57,061 nt of DNA from an uncultured Pelagibacteraceae bacterium (GTDB lineage: Bacteria; Pseudomonadota; Alphaproteobacteria; Pelagibacterales; Pelagibacteraceae). Below the pieces are notes generated by a model. It ran no database searches, had not been told where the DNA came from, and worked only from the letters and a program-made list of their open reading frames with translations. The stretch covers positions 1 to 57,061 of the forward strand of contig CACJFJ010000008.1 in the NCBI GenBank assembly GCA_902592675.1, given 5' to 3'. The position numbers and the translations under genes are program-made. Shown here one piece after another: positions 23,903 to 32,969 of the stretch; the stretch's first letter is position 1, and each line of letters begins with the position of its first letter.

Positions 23903-24785
23903 TTTCTTCAGTGCTTATAACAGAGTTTTTCTTTAACAATATTGATAATAAAGCTCCAATTTTTTCAGCTAAGTCTTTTCGTTGAACAATGATGTCAACA
24001 AATCCTGTCTTTTCAAGATATTCGCTTTTTTGAAAACCTTCAGGTAGCTCCTCTTTAACCGTGCCTTGAATCACTCTTGCACCAGCAAATGCAATTAAAG
24101 CACCTGGTTCAGCTATATGGATATCACCTAGCATTGCATAAGAGGCAGTAATACCACCTGCTGTAGGATCAGTAATACAGACCAAATAAGGAAGATTATT
24201 TTTTTTTAATTCGTTAATTGCAAGAGTTGTTCTGGTCATCTGAGATAAAGAAATTAAACTTTCCATCATTCTCATCCCACCACCAGCACTGATACATAAA
24301 AAAGGTGTTTTGTTTTCTATAGCATATTGCACACCATATAAAAAAGCCTCCCCTTCAGCAGCTGCCATTGATGCACCTAGAAAATCAAAGTCGGACGCAA
24401 CTGCGGTTATTTTTATATTATTAATATTTCCACATACGACCATCATACCACAATCTAAACCAGTTTTTTTTCTAGCACTCTTTAATCTATCTTTATATGA
24501 CTTAGAGTCAGTCCATTTAAGAGGGTCATCATTTGGAATTGGTGTTTTAAATATTTCATAATTATTTTTTCCAAATAATATATCAAATCTTTGTTTTGGC
24601 TTAATTCTGTGATGTTTTATGCAGTCAGGACAAACCCATAAGTTTTTCTCAAGATCTTTTTTTAATATTGGACCCTTACAACATGAGGTCCAGTCACTGT
24701 TAGCTATATCTTCTTTTGAAGCTCTTTTATGTAAAGCTGTCTTTATTTTTTCACCTGCTTTAATAATTTTTGTTATCCAATTCAT
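23856..24785 (-). CDS. accD: Acetyl-CoA carboxylase carboxyltransferase subunit beta
   Basis: With AccA it transfers carboxyl from biotin to acetyl-CoA, making malonyl-CoA for fatty-acid synthesis. The 309-residue protein has the crotonase-like core with GGGMRMMESLISLSQMTRT and PTAGGITASYAMLGD. Near the N-terminus the zinc ribbon reads WTSCCKG...WVCPDC: the second CxxC is intact, but the first pair has collapsed to CC, two residues shorter than the usual CxxC. It overlaps trpA by 4 bases and folC by 47, the trp-accD-folC order of alphaproteobacteria. The partner accA is at 45530. Confidence 0.94.
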   Translation of the reverse strand: MNWITKIIKAGEKIKTALHKRASKEDIANSDWTSCCKGPILKKDLEKNLWVCPDCIKHHRIKPKQRFDILFGKNNYEIFKTPIPNDDPLKWTDSKSYKDRLKSARKKTGLDCGMMVVCGNINNIKITAVASDFDFLGASMAAAEGEAFLYGVQYAIENKTPFLCISAGGGMRMMESLISLSQMTRTTLAINELKKNNLPYLVCITDPTAGGITASYAMLGDIHIAEPGALIAFAGARVIQGTVKEELPEGFQKSEYLEKTGFVDIIVQRKDLAEKIGALLSILLKKNSVISTEENETTENTQSLSKVAS

Positions 24786-25585
24786 TTTATTTTATTTTTA
24801 AGTCTTTTAACAATATTAGCAACATTTGTGACTGCATTTTGTCTTTTTTTAATTGAATTTGTTATTTCTTTACAAATAGCACTTCCAACTACTAATCCAT
24901 CAGCTTTTTTAAGAGATTTAATGGTTTTTTCAGTGATACCAAACCCAATTACTACATTTTTCGATCTATTTTGAGCTTTAATTTTAAAATATTCTTTTAA
25001 AATTACTCTTGGATGTACTTTTAATTTTCCACCTGTAGTGGATAACATGCTGATATAGTAAATCATATCATGAGAGTCTTTAATAATATTTTTTAATCTT
25101 TTTTTAGACGTGGTGGGTGAAATCAATTGTATAAAATTAATTTTTTCTTTTTTACATTTTGAGGCAAATTTTTTATTTTCTGGATATGGCAAATCTACGA
25201 CAATAATACCATCGACCTTGCTTTGTTTACACTTATCAATGAATTTATTTTCATTGTATTGGTATATCATATTGTAATAACCCATTAATATAATGGGCTT
25301 ATCAGTTATTAATTTTTTAAATTTACTAACAATAGAAAAAACGTCATTTATTTTGATACCATTTTTTAATGCTCTATATGAACTTGTTTGAATTTGTCCA
25401 CCATCAGCAATAGGAGTATTATGTGGAAATCCTAATTCACATATATCACTGTATTTTGAAATTGATTTTAAAATTTCAAATGATTTTTTTTTTGTATTAT
25501 CGCCCGCCACAGTATAAGTAAGAAGTGCTGGTCTATTTTCTTTTTTTGCTTTTTTAAATGAATTAGTTAATAATTTATTTATCAT
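24782..25585 (-). CDS. trpA: Tryptophan synthase alpha chain
   Basis: Cleaves indole-3-glycerol phosphate to indole, which is channelled to TrpB. The TIM barrel of 267 residues shows the catalytic Glu in DICELGFPHNTPIADGG (about 48-64, normally ELGVPFSDP), the catalytic Asp in VDGIIVVDLPYPE, ISPTTSKKRL, YYISMLSTTGG (usually S..G.TG) and VVIGFGITE. It overlaps trpB by 11 bases and accD by 4. Confidence 0.94.
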   Translation of the reverse strand: MINKLLTNSFKKAKKENRPALLTYTVAGDNTKKKSFEILKSISKYSDICELGFPHNTPIADGGQIQTSSYRALKNGIKINDVFSIVSKFKKLITDKPIILMGYYNMIYQYNENKFIDKCKQSKVDGIIVVDLPYPENKKFASKCKKEKINFIQLISPTTSKKRLKNIIKDSHDMIYYISMLSTTGGKLKVHPRVILKEYFKIKAQNRSKNVVIGFGITEKTIKSLKKADGLVVGSAICKEITNSIKKRQNAVTNVANIVKRLKNKIK

Positions 25586-26813
25586 AGATACTGCCCAATC
25601 TTTTTTTTAAAATATTTTTATCTTTATTCGCATCACCACATGAATTTACAACAATGATGGTTTCTTTTGATAACCTTGGTGCAATTTTAATTGCTTCTGC
25701 AAAAGCATGACAAGGTTCCAAACTTGGATTAAGATTTTCAAATTTTCTTATTATTTTGTAGGCATTTAAAGCCTCTTCATCAGTTGCATAAGTGTATCTT
25801 GCTCTTTTGGTGTCTTTCAGAAAACAATGAAGAGGACTCACACCTGGATAATCTAGGCCAGCACTAATAGACTCAGTTTCCTTAATTTGTCCTTCATTGT
25901 TTTGACAAACATATGAAGCAGCACCGTGCAAAATGCCAATTTTTGCATTTCTACTTAGTGGTGCTGCATGAAGTAAAGATTTTTTTGGACCACCAGCCTC
26001 TACTCCAATAAGTTCGATTTGTTTTTTATTGTAATCGATAAATTCACTCCAAAATCCATAGGCAGAACTTCCCCCTCCAACGCAATTTATAAGTTTAATT
26101 TTTTTTGGTATTTTTTTAAATTCAAAAATAATTTGTTTTTTTAACTCTTTAGAGATTTGGGAAGTGCTCCATCCACAAATTTTTACGAATATGTTCGGGC
26201 CCACAGTTGATCCAACACACATATGTGTATTATCACAATTTGAAACCCAATATCTCATACACTCACTCACTGCATCTACCAATGTTTGGCTTCCAGAGTA
26301 AACTGGTACAATTTCAGCACCATTTTTTCGAATAGCATCACAATTTGGTTTCTGTCTTTTAATATCTTTTGCTCCCATGAAAATTTTGCATTTAAGACCA
26401 AATTTTTTAGCTGCCATACTCAACATTTTTCCAGCGTATCCAGCACCAGTATCTCCAACAATATATTTTTTACCCATAGCTTTACAAATTAAAGCATGAA
26501 CTGTGGCATTATATATTTTATGAGCACCTCCGTTTGCCTCAGAAACTATTTTTGCCCAAATTTGTGCACCACCAAAATGATTAGTTAGATTGTTCAATTT
26601 TACAAACGAAGTAGGCTGTCCAATAAAATTTTTAAAATAAAAATTTTTTTTAGAAAGAAACTTTTGATCATTCCTCAATTTTTTAAATTCTTTAGTCAAA
26701 TCCTCTATAGGTTTTTTTAATGTCTCAGGGATAAAACTTCCTCCAAATTTTTCACCCCAAAAACCAAATTCATCATGTTGATCAATTAAAGGAATTTTTT
26801 TTTTAATTTTCAT
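25575..26813 (-). CDS. trpB: Tryptophan synthase beta chain
   Basis: PLP enzyme that joins indole and serine to form tryptophan. In 412 residues it has FGGSFIPETL near the start, the PLP-lysine motif NGGAHKIYNA (Lys at about 98, normally GAHKIN), DTGAGYAGKM (usually ETGAGQHG), and the phosphate-binding CVGGGSSAYG. The ETGAGQHG to DTGAGYAG change is notable but conservative in function. It overlaps trpF by 11 bases and trpA by 11. Confidence 0.92.
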   Translation of the reverse strand: MKIKKKIPLIDQHDEFGFWGEKFGGSFIPETLKKPIEDLTKEFKKLRNDQKFLSKKNFYFKNFIGQPTSFVKLNNLTNHFGGAQIWAKIVSEANGGAHKIYNATVHALICKAMGKKYIVGDTGAGYAGKMLSMAAKKFGLKCKIFMGAKDIKRQKPNCDAIRKNGAEIVPVYSGSQTLVDAVSECMRYWVSNCDNTHMCVGSTVGPNIFVKICGWSTSQISKELKKQIIFEFKKIPKKIKLINCVGGGSSAYGFWSEFIDYNKKQIELIGVEAGGPKKSLLHAAPLSRNAKIGILHGAASYVCQNNEGQIKETESISAGLDYPGVSPLHCFLKDTKRARYTYATDEEALNAYKIIRKFENLNPSLEPCHAFAEAIKIAPRLSKETIIVVNSCGDANKDKNILKKRLGSIYDK

Positions 26814-27432
26814 TTTTTAGATCTTCTACATTTTTTAAAAAAATTTCAATTTTGGATATATCTTTCTGTCCTGAAGTCTCTAAACCGCCAGATATATCAA
26901 TAATATCTGCTATTTTCTTAAAATTATCAAGATTATCATTAAATTGAATATTTCCAGCCACCATAACATTTTTTTTTATATTTAAATTTTCGATTAAATT
27001 ATGATTAAAAGAAATACTTTTTTCATAACCTTTACTATCAAATAAGTAAATATCAGTCACATCTTTGAATGAACTGAATTTTTTTAAATCTTCCGCGGTC
27101 TCAACAGTAAAAGCAGTGATAATTTTTTTTCTATATTTATCTTTGATTAATTTTATTTCATCTGGCTTGCAATCATATAGTTGATAATAGTCAAATTCGA
27201 GATCTTTGATTTTTTCCAATATATCCATATCTGGTTTAACTAATACTGCAACAAACTTTATACCGTTCTTATCAACTTTTAGTAAGTTTTTAAGTTTTTC
27301 AAATTCCACATATCTTGGGCTTTTTTTATAATTACAAATAAATCCAATAAATTCTGGTGCGAATGGATGTTTGATTATAAAATTTAGAGTTTTAGAATCT
27401 GATACACCACAAATTTTGCAACTTTTAATCAT
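26803..27432 (-). CDS. trpF: Phosphoribosylanthranilate isomerase
   Basis: Isomerises N-(5'-phosphoribosyl)anthranilate in tryptophan synthesis. The 209-residue barrel keeps the catalytic Cys in KICGVSD (about 7), the catalytic Asp in YLFDSKG (about 130), VMVAGNIQ in place of the usual LAGGL, and the phosphate-binding DISGGLETSGQKD (family DVSSGVE..G.KD). It shares one base with the pyrF stop and overlaps trpB by 11. Confidence 0.9.
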   Translation of the reverse strand: MIKSCKICGVSDSKTLNFIIKHPFAPEFIGFICNYKKSPRYVEFEKLKNLLKVDKNGIKFVAVLVKPDMDILEKIKDLEFDYYQLYDCKPDEIKLIKDKYRKKIITAFTVETAEDLKKFSSFKDVTDIYLFDSKGYEKSISFNHNLIENLNIKKNVMVAGNIQFNDNLDNFKKIADIIDISGGLETSGQKDISKIEIFLKNVEDLKNEN

Positions 27433-28103
27433 TAATTTAAATGATCAATTAATTTTGAGATATTTTTTTTTATATTTCCTTTAGTAATTGGTCTTCCGAT
27501 TACCAACCAATCACTTCCATTTTTTAAGGCCTGTTTTGGAGTTAAAACTCTTTTTTGATCATTTCTTTTTGAGTTAAATCTTATACCTGGGGTAATTATT
27601 TCCTTTTTAAAAACTTTTTTTACGATGTTTACTTCTTTTGGACTACAAACAATCCCATCTAATTTTGCTTTTTTTGCAAGGGTGGCCTGTTGAAAAACTA
27701 ATTTTTCGACATTTTTTTCAAATCCAATATTTTTAAGTGCCTTATTATCCAGGGATGTTAAAATTGTTACACCAATCAATTTAATTTTACCGCAAACTTT
27801 TTTACAAGCCTTTAAGGCTTCTAATCCAGAGCTGATATGAATTGTCATATAATTTATTTTTAAATCCTTAAGAGCTTTAATTGTTGATACACAAGTATTA
27901 GGAATATCATGAAGTTTAAGGTCTACAAAAATTATTTTCTTATTAAGTTTGGAAATAAAACTTCGACCATTTTTAGAATTTATAAATTCTAATCCAAATT
28001 TATAACCAATTTTAAGTTTTGAATTATTTGTATTTTTTATAATATTATTAACTTGGGCAATATTAGTGCTATCACACGCAACAAATATTTTTTTCTTATT
28101 CAT
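27432..28103 (-). CDS. pyrF: Orotidine 5'-phosphate decarboxylase
   Basis: Last step of UMP synthesis. The 223-residue barrel has the catalytic Lys/Asp array in FVDLKLHDIPNT (about 59-70), the substrate-binding SSGLEALKACK region, and the phosphate loop LVIGRPITKG near the C-terminus. It overlaps the IHF gene by 8 bases and trpF by 1. A pyrF upstream of trpF is common in alphaproteobacteria. Confidence 0.93.
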   Translation of the reverse strand: MNKKKIFVACDSTNIAQVNNIIKNTNNSKLKIGYKFGLEFINSKNGRSFISKLNKKIIFVDLKLHDIPNTCVSTIKALKDLKINYMTIHISSGLEALKACKKVCGKIKLIGVTILTSLDNKALKNIGFEKNVEKLVFQQATLAKKAKLDGIVCSPKEVNIVKKVFKKEIITPGIRFNSKRNDQKRVLTPKQALKNGSDWLVIGRPITKGNIKKNISKLIDHLN

Positions 28104-28383
28104 TATTTAATTTTTTAAACAAATCTTTAGCTATTTTGAAGTGAATTGTTCTTTTTTTTGGAGTATTCACTTTTTCGCCTGTTTTGGGATTTCTTGAAAT
28201 TCTTGCCTTTTGAACATTTGTATAAAATACTCCAAAACCTCTTAATTCAACACGTTCTCCTCTTTTTAAAGTTTTTTTTATTTCACTTAAAATTATGTCA
28301 GTAAATTTTTCGAGATCTTTCTTTAAAAAGTTTGGATAATTTGAACTAAGTTGTTTTAGTAGCTTTGATTTTACAATAGCCAA
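28096..28383 (-). CDS. ihfB: Integration host factor subunit beta (HU family)
   Basis: A 95-residue DNA-bending protein. The HU/IHF fold is clear: GERVELRGFGVFYTNVQKAR, then the minor-groove arm with RNPKTGEKVNTPKKRTIHFK, including the conserved RNP. The position immediately after rpsA and the longer C-terminus favour IHF beta over HU, as in other proteobacteria. It overlaps pyrF by 8 bases. Confidence 0.9.
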   Translation of the reverse strand: MAIVKSKLLKQLSSNYPNFLKKDLEKFTDIILSEIKKTLKRGERVELRGFGVFYTNVQKARISRNPKTGEKVNTPKKRTIHFKIAKDLFKKLNNE

Positions 28384-28401
28384 GTTAATTCACTTTTTTA
28401 T

Positions 28402-30132
28402 CTATTTGTCTTTTTTTTTATCTTTTTTTTTTAAATCCTCAGATAAGGATGAAAATGGTAGATTTTTACCAGATCCCTCTGCACCATATTTTGCTAAAGC
28501 TTCTTTTTTTTGAATTTCCTCCAAAAGTTTTATACTTAGAGTTACTTTTCTTTTTTCAAGGTCTAATTCTGCAATCGCACAATCTATTCTTTCGCCTCCA
28601 GTAAATCTAGAGGGTCTGGCATCAGCAGAATTAATTGCAATTTGTGATTTCTTAATTACAAAATCCATATCACAGCCTTCAGGTCTCACTGTTAAGCCCT
28701 TGTTATCTGTTGAGGAGATTTTGACCGTAATAGTTTGATTAATCCTTTTATCTTTAAACCAATCAAAAGGGTCTGGCTGTGTTTGTCTTAATCCAACCCT
28801 TATTTTTTGATCAGAAACTTTAATTTCAAGAACTTTAACATTTAAAATGTCATTCTTTTTGTATTTGGCTAGCTCTTCTTCACCATTATTAAGATAAGTT
28901 AAGTCATTGCAATGTAGAAAAGTGTCTATTTCTGTATTTTTAATTCTTAGAAAAAGAGAATATTCATTTTTATTTACAACCTCTCCTTCCACAATTGATC
29001 CAACTGGATAATCTTTCTCAAATAATTCAAAAGGATTTGGTTTTGTCAATCTGTGCGAGATTGCTACTCTTCTTTTATCTTTATCAATCTCAGTGATAAC
29101 ACAATCTATTTCATCTCCAACCTTAAACATTTTTTTTGCGGAAATATTTTTTTTTGTCCAGCTCAGTTCACTTGAATGTAATAGTGTTGTTAAACCAGGT
29201 TCCAATTCACAGAAAGCACCAAAGTCCATAATCTTAACTACTTTAGCTTTATAATTTTTATTAAGTTGATAATTTTCGATGTGTTCGAATGGATCCGGAG
29301 ACAATTGTTTTACTGAACAACCAACTTGGAGTTTGTCTTTATCAACTGATATAACTTTTAGATTGTGTTTTTCTCCAATATTAAAAACTTCATCTGGATG
29401 ATTTACCCTTGAATAAGAAATTTCTTGTAAATGCACTAAAACATCTAACTCATTATTTACATGGAAAAAACAACCAAAAGTACTATAGCCTTTTACTTCA
29501 GCATTTTTGATAATATCTCCAACTTTATATTTTTCAATTATTTTAGCTTTGTCCTCTTTTTTAAAAGAAGAAATTATTTCTCTTCTAGATACACAAGCAT
29601 TCCCTCTTATTTTGTCTAATTTTATCAGTGCAAATTTTTGAGGTTCATTCATAAGATGACTTATGTCTTTCAATGGTTTATCGCTAATTTGTGATCCAGG
29701 TAAGAACATGAGAGAACCTGTTTCTATATGCTCAACAATACAACCTCCTTTACATTTTGAGGTGATTTTACCCATGATTGGCTCATTTTTTTCATAAGCT
29801 TCTACAAGAATATCCCATCCTTTAATCTTTTGTGCTTTACTCGCTGATACTAAAACTTCACCATTTTTATCTTCTATTTTTTCTAAAAGAACTTGAATTT
29901 TTTCACCAATTTTAATTTTGTCTGTCAAACCCATGCTCTTCAATTCATTAATATCTATTACAGGTTCACTTTTTAAACCATCAACGAATAAAAAAACAAA
30001 CTTTTCAGTGATCTTGTTAATTTTTCCCTCAATGATCTTCCCTTCTTCTATATTTACTTTAGAAAGCTGACTGTTTAATAATTTTTCAAATTCTTTGCTA
30101 GCAGGACTATTAAGATCTTTATAAATTTCCAT
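28402..30132 (-). CDS. rpsA: 30S ribosomal protein S1
   Basis: Binds mRNA on the small subunit and promotes initiation, which matters here since few genes have strong Shine-Dalgarno sites. The 576 residues contain about six S1 (OB-fold) repeats, for example EGKINKITEKFVFLFVDGLK, VKGYSTFGCFFHVNNELDVL and KVVKIMDFGAFCELEPGLTT, and a lysine-rich C-terminal tail. The gene is followed by ihfB after 18 bases. Upstream, 30133-30277 (145 bases, AT-rich) holds no gene; cmk, normally between aroA and rpsA, is absent there. Confidence 0.95.
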   Translation of the reverse strand: MEIYKDLNSPASKEFEKLLNSQLSKVNIEEGKIIEGKINKITEKFVFLFVDGLKSEPVIDINELKSMGLTDKIKIGEKIQVLLEKIEDKNGEVLVSASKAQKIKGWDILVEAYEKNEPIMGKITSKCKGGCIVEHIETGSLMFLPGSQISDKPLKDISHLMNEPQKFALIKLDKIRGNACVSRREIISSFKKEDKAKIIEKYKVGDIIKNAEVKGYSTFGCFFHVNNELDVLVHLQEISYSRVNHPDEVFNIGEKHNLKVISVDKDKLQVGCSVKQLSPDPFEHIENYQLNKNYKAKVVKIMDFGAFCELEPGLTTLLHSSELSWTKKNISAKKMFKVGDEIDCVITEIDKDKRRVAISHRLTKPNPFELFEKDYPVGSIVEGEVVNKNEYSLFLRIKNTEIDTFLHCNDLTYLNNGEEELAKYKKNDILNVKVLEIKVSDQKIRVGLRQTQPDPFDWFKDKRINQTITVKISSTDNKGLTVRPEGCDMDFVIKKSQIAINSADARPSRFTGGERIDCAIAELDLEKRKVTLSIKLLEEIQKKEALAKYGAEGSGKNLPFSSLSEDLKKKDKKKDK

Positions 30133-30277
30133 TAATAATATTTTTTCAACTAATTTTTGTTTATTTAAATTTCACGAACTTTTAGTTAAAAAAAACATTA
30201 TAATCAATACAGAAATTCATTAAAATTTGAAGGAATCCTCTGATCTTTGTAGATTTTGCTAAATTATATATTAAAAA

Positions 30278-31645
30278 TTAACTTAATTTGGCTCCCAAAC
30301 TCCTAATTTTTTTTAGAAATGAGGGAAAAGAGGTTTTTATAGAGTCTTTATCATAAATATGCCATCTACCTCCAAATACAAGTGCAGCAATTGTAGAAGT
30401 CATAAAAATTCTATGATCTTTAAGAAAATTATTAATTTTAATTTTTTTTCTTATTTTTAAATCAGGATTTCCAAATATTTTGATACTATTATTTGTGAGT
30501 ATAGTTTTGATTCCCATTTTATTCAGAATCATGGATCCTAATTTTAATCTTGGGCTTTCTTTTTTATTGAGCTCAGAAAGATCTCTAAATGATGATACTC
30601 CATTCGCTTTCGCAGCAACTAGAAAAATTAACAAAAACTCATCAATTGCTGAACTATTCAGTTTTGGCGGACAATTAATCGGTTTTAATTCTTTTGAACT
30701 CTCTATGAATAAATCTGCAATTTTTTCCCCTTTATGAAATTTTATATTACTTAATTTTATCTTCACACCCATCATTCTTAATATTTTAATTATCCCTGTT
30801 CTGGAAGGATTAATATTAATGTTTTTAATTTTGAGTTTAGATTTTTTTGATAATGATGTTAGCACAATAAAAAAAGCGCTTGAGCTAATATCAGAAGGAA
30901 TATTGTAGTTTAAAGGTTTAATTTTTCTTTTGCCAAAAAATTTAATTATATCGTAATTTTTGTTCTGTTTAACATTTATAGGTAGATTCAAATATTTTAA
31001 TAATACCTCAGTATGGTTTCTAGATTTCTTTGCTCTAATCTTAGTTTCACCATTAGTATTTAATGCTGCAAGCAAAACGCTACTTTTACATTGAGCCGAG
31101 CCTCTTTTCTCATGATAAAAAATGGGAGCTGGTTTTTTTGTACCTAATACGTCCACTGGCAATTTTCCAGAATTTGTTTTAAAATTTGCACCAAATTTAC
31201 TTAAAGGGACTGTAACTCTCGTAAAATCTCTTTTTGACAAACTTTTATCGCCCACAATTTTAATTTTATTATTTGAGTGAATTAAGAGACCCATTAATAA
31301 TCTTCCAAGTGTTCCTGAATTTCCACAATCTAAAATTAGATTTTTCTTGTATTTAAAGCTGTTTAATCCCTTTCCATAAATCTCACATGATTTTTTACTG
31401 TATCTTATTTTTACGCCAAGTTTTTTTAAACATTTAATAGTATTTAAAACATCTTCAGACATTAAAAGATTTGATGCTTTGGATTTTCCCTGAGCTTGAG
31501 AAGCAAGTAACGCCCATCTAATAGATAAGCTTTTATCTCCCTCTATTCTTAACACTTTGTTAAATGGATTAATTTGATCAGATATTTTTAGAGTATTATT
31601 CACTGGTAAATTAAACAATTTTAAAAGACTCTCCAAAATAAGCAT
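30278..31645 (-). CDS. aroA: 3-phosphoshikimate 1-carboxyvinyltransferase (EPSP synthase)
   Basis: Joins shikimate-3-phosphate with PEP in the chorismate pathway, feeding the trp and pheA genes in this window. In 455 residues it shows EGDKSLSIRWALLAS (Lys, Ser and Arg of the active site kept; H of the usual SISHR replaced by Ile), DCGNSGTLGRLLMGLL, GSAQCKSSVLLAAL, and NPSRTGIIKILRMMG. The start at 31645 lies 35 bases inside lptB. I saw no better internal start before the conserved EGDKS. Confidence 0.93.
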   Translation of the reverse strand: MLILESLLKLFNLPVNNTLKISDQINPFNKVLRIEGDKSLSIRWALLASQAQGKSKASNLLMSEDVLNTIKCLKKLGVKIRYSKKSCEIYGKGLNSFKYKKNLILDCGNSGTLGRLLMGLLIHSNNKIKIVGDKSLSKRDFTRVTVPLSKFGANFKTNSGKLPVDVLGTKKPAPIFYHEKRGSAQCKSSVLLAALNTNGETKIRAKKSRNHTEVLLKYLNLPINVKQNKNYDIIKFFGKRKIKPLNYNIPSDISSSAFFIVLTSLSKKSKLKIKNININPSRTGIIKILRMMGVKIKLSNIKFHKGEKIADLFIESSKELKPINCPPKLNSSAIDEFLLIFLVAAKANGVSSFRDLSELNKKESPRLKLGSMILNKMGIKTILTNNSIKIFGNPDLKIRKKIKINNFLKDHRIFMTSTIAALVFGGRWHIYDKDSIKTSFPSFLKKIRSLGAKLS

Positions 31646-32387
31646 TTCTTGCGTCTATATTTTGAATCAAAGTGGATGGTGTACCTTGTGCAATCACTTT
31701 TCCATTATGAATTATTGCTGCAGAATCAACACACGCCAATAGGTCTCTAGCTTGATGATCACATAAAATTACAGATATATTACTATTACTTTGTAAGTTA
31801 ACAATAATTTCTTGGAGAGTCTTAATTGTCATTACATCAAGTGCAGCAAAAGGTTCATCAAGTAATAATATTTTTGGATCTGATAAAAGCGACAGAGCAA
31901 TGACTAACTTCTTTTTTTGTCCACCTGATAAAAAATCAGCTTTAATATCTCTAACAGGATCTAGTTCAAATTTTGAGATAAGTAGATTGATTTTTTCATT
32001 CCTATAACTTAAATTATTGATTGTAATTTCAGCTATGGCTTTAAGATTTTCAAAGACTGTCATATCATGAAAATATCCACCGTGCTGTGGAACAAAACCA
32101 ATTTTAAATTTCAGTGTTCTTTGATAAATTGGATATTTGTTAACAATTTCAGAATTAATTGAGATTGATCCAAAGTCTGGAGAAATTAAACCAGTAATTA
32201 GATTAAATATTGTAGTCTTACCGACACCATTAGGACCTAATAAACCTAAAATTTGACCACTATTTAGCTTCAGGTTTAAATTATCTAATATATTTTTTCT
32301 TCCAAATTTTAATGAGATCTTTTCTAATGTTAAAATTGATTTCTTTTGCTTAAAAGATTTAATTCGAAATTTTTTTATATTAGACAT
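31611..32387 (-). CDS. lptB: LPS export ABC transporter ATP-binding protein
   Basis: ATPase that drives lipopolysaccharide extraction from the inner membrane with LptFG. The 258 residues show Walker A GPNGVGKTT (about 53-61), the Q-loop in GFVPQHGGYFHDMTVFENL, the signature LSGGQKKKL, Walker B ILLLDEPFAALD and the switch His in CDHQARD. The order kdsD-lptC-lptB is conserved, but lptA, normally between lptC and lptB, is missing: lptC ends at the base next to the lptB start. Confidence 0.92.
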   Translation of the reverse strand: MSNIKKFRIKSFKQKKSILTLEKISLKFGRKNILDNLNLKLNSGQILGLLGPNGVGKTTIFNLITGLISPDFGSISINSEIVNKYPIYQRTLKFKIGFVPQHGGYFHDMTVFENLKAIAEITINNLSYRNEKINLLISKFELDPVRDIKADFLSGGQKKKLVIALSLLSDPKILLLDEPFAALDVMTIKTLQEIIVNLQSNSNISVILCDHQARDLLACVDSAAIIHNGKVIAQGTPSTLIQNIDARNAYFGESFKIV

Positions 32388-32963
32388 TTATTTAGATATT
32401 AATTTGACCTTATTTTTTTTATTATTCATAAAGATTTCAACATATTTTGTTATCAAATTGATGTTTATATTATCTGTTTTACCAGAACCAGTTATACCTT
32501 CATATACAACATTATTGTAAATTTTTACAATATTTAAGTTGAAATCTAAATCTAAATTTTCCGAAGTTATAATGTTATCCAAATATATAATTTTAACATT
32601 GTTGCTAAATTTAGTATTATAATTTGAGTTGTTATATACAGCATTATCAGCTGTAATCGTAAATTCAGATAGGCTTTTATCTCTAAATTTTGCAACAACA
32701 TTGGACATATTTACTAACTCGAACCCATCTTTATATTTTAATTCACTTAGCTCAGAAGTAATAAAATACTCAGTATTATTATCAAGTTTTACATTATAAT
32801 TTAAATTCTTAATTAAATTATTCTGGTTTTTTTGAATAACTTCACTTCCTTTTTTTTCCTGAAGCTCGTTAATCAATGGTTCAGAAACTAAGTAATATTT
32901 ATAAAAAAAAATTCCTAATAAAATTGTAAAAATAATGAGAAATAATTGAATTTTTGCTTTCAT
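32388..32963 (-). CDS. lptC: LPS export bridge protein LptC
   Basis: Membrane-anchored periplasmic protein that passes LPS from the ABC transporter to LptA. The 191 residues begin with one membrane segment (QLFLIIFTILLGIFFYKYYL, about 6-25) and continue with an OstA/LptC-like beta-jellyroll containing repeats such as NVVAKFRDKSLSEFTITADN and NNVKIIYLDNIITSENLDLD. The last third resembles LptA-type repeats ('NNVVYEGITGSGKTDNININ'), so a combined role is possible. The call rests on position and fold-like pattern more than on residues. Confidence 0.78.
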   Translation of the reverse strand: MKAKIQLFLIIFTILLGIFFYKYYLVSEPLINELQEKKGSEVIQKNQNNLIKNLNYNVKLDNNTEYFITSELSELKYKDGFELVNMSNVVAKFRDKSLSEFTITADNAVYNNSNYNTKFSNNVKIIYLDNIITSENLDLDFNLNIVKIYNNVVYEGITGSGKTDNININLITKYVEIFMNNKKNKVKLISK

Positions 32964-32969
32964 TAACCT

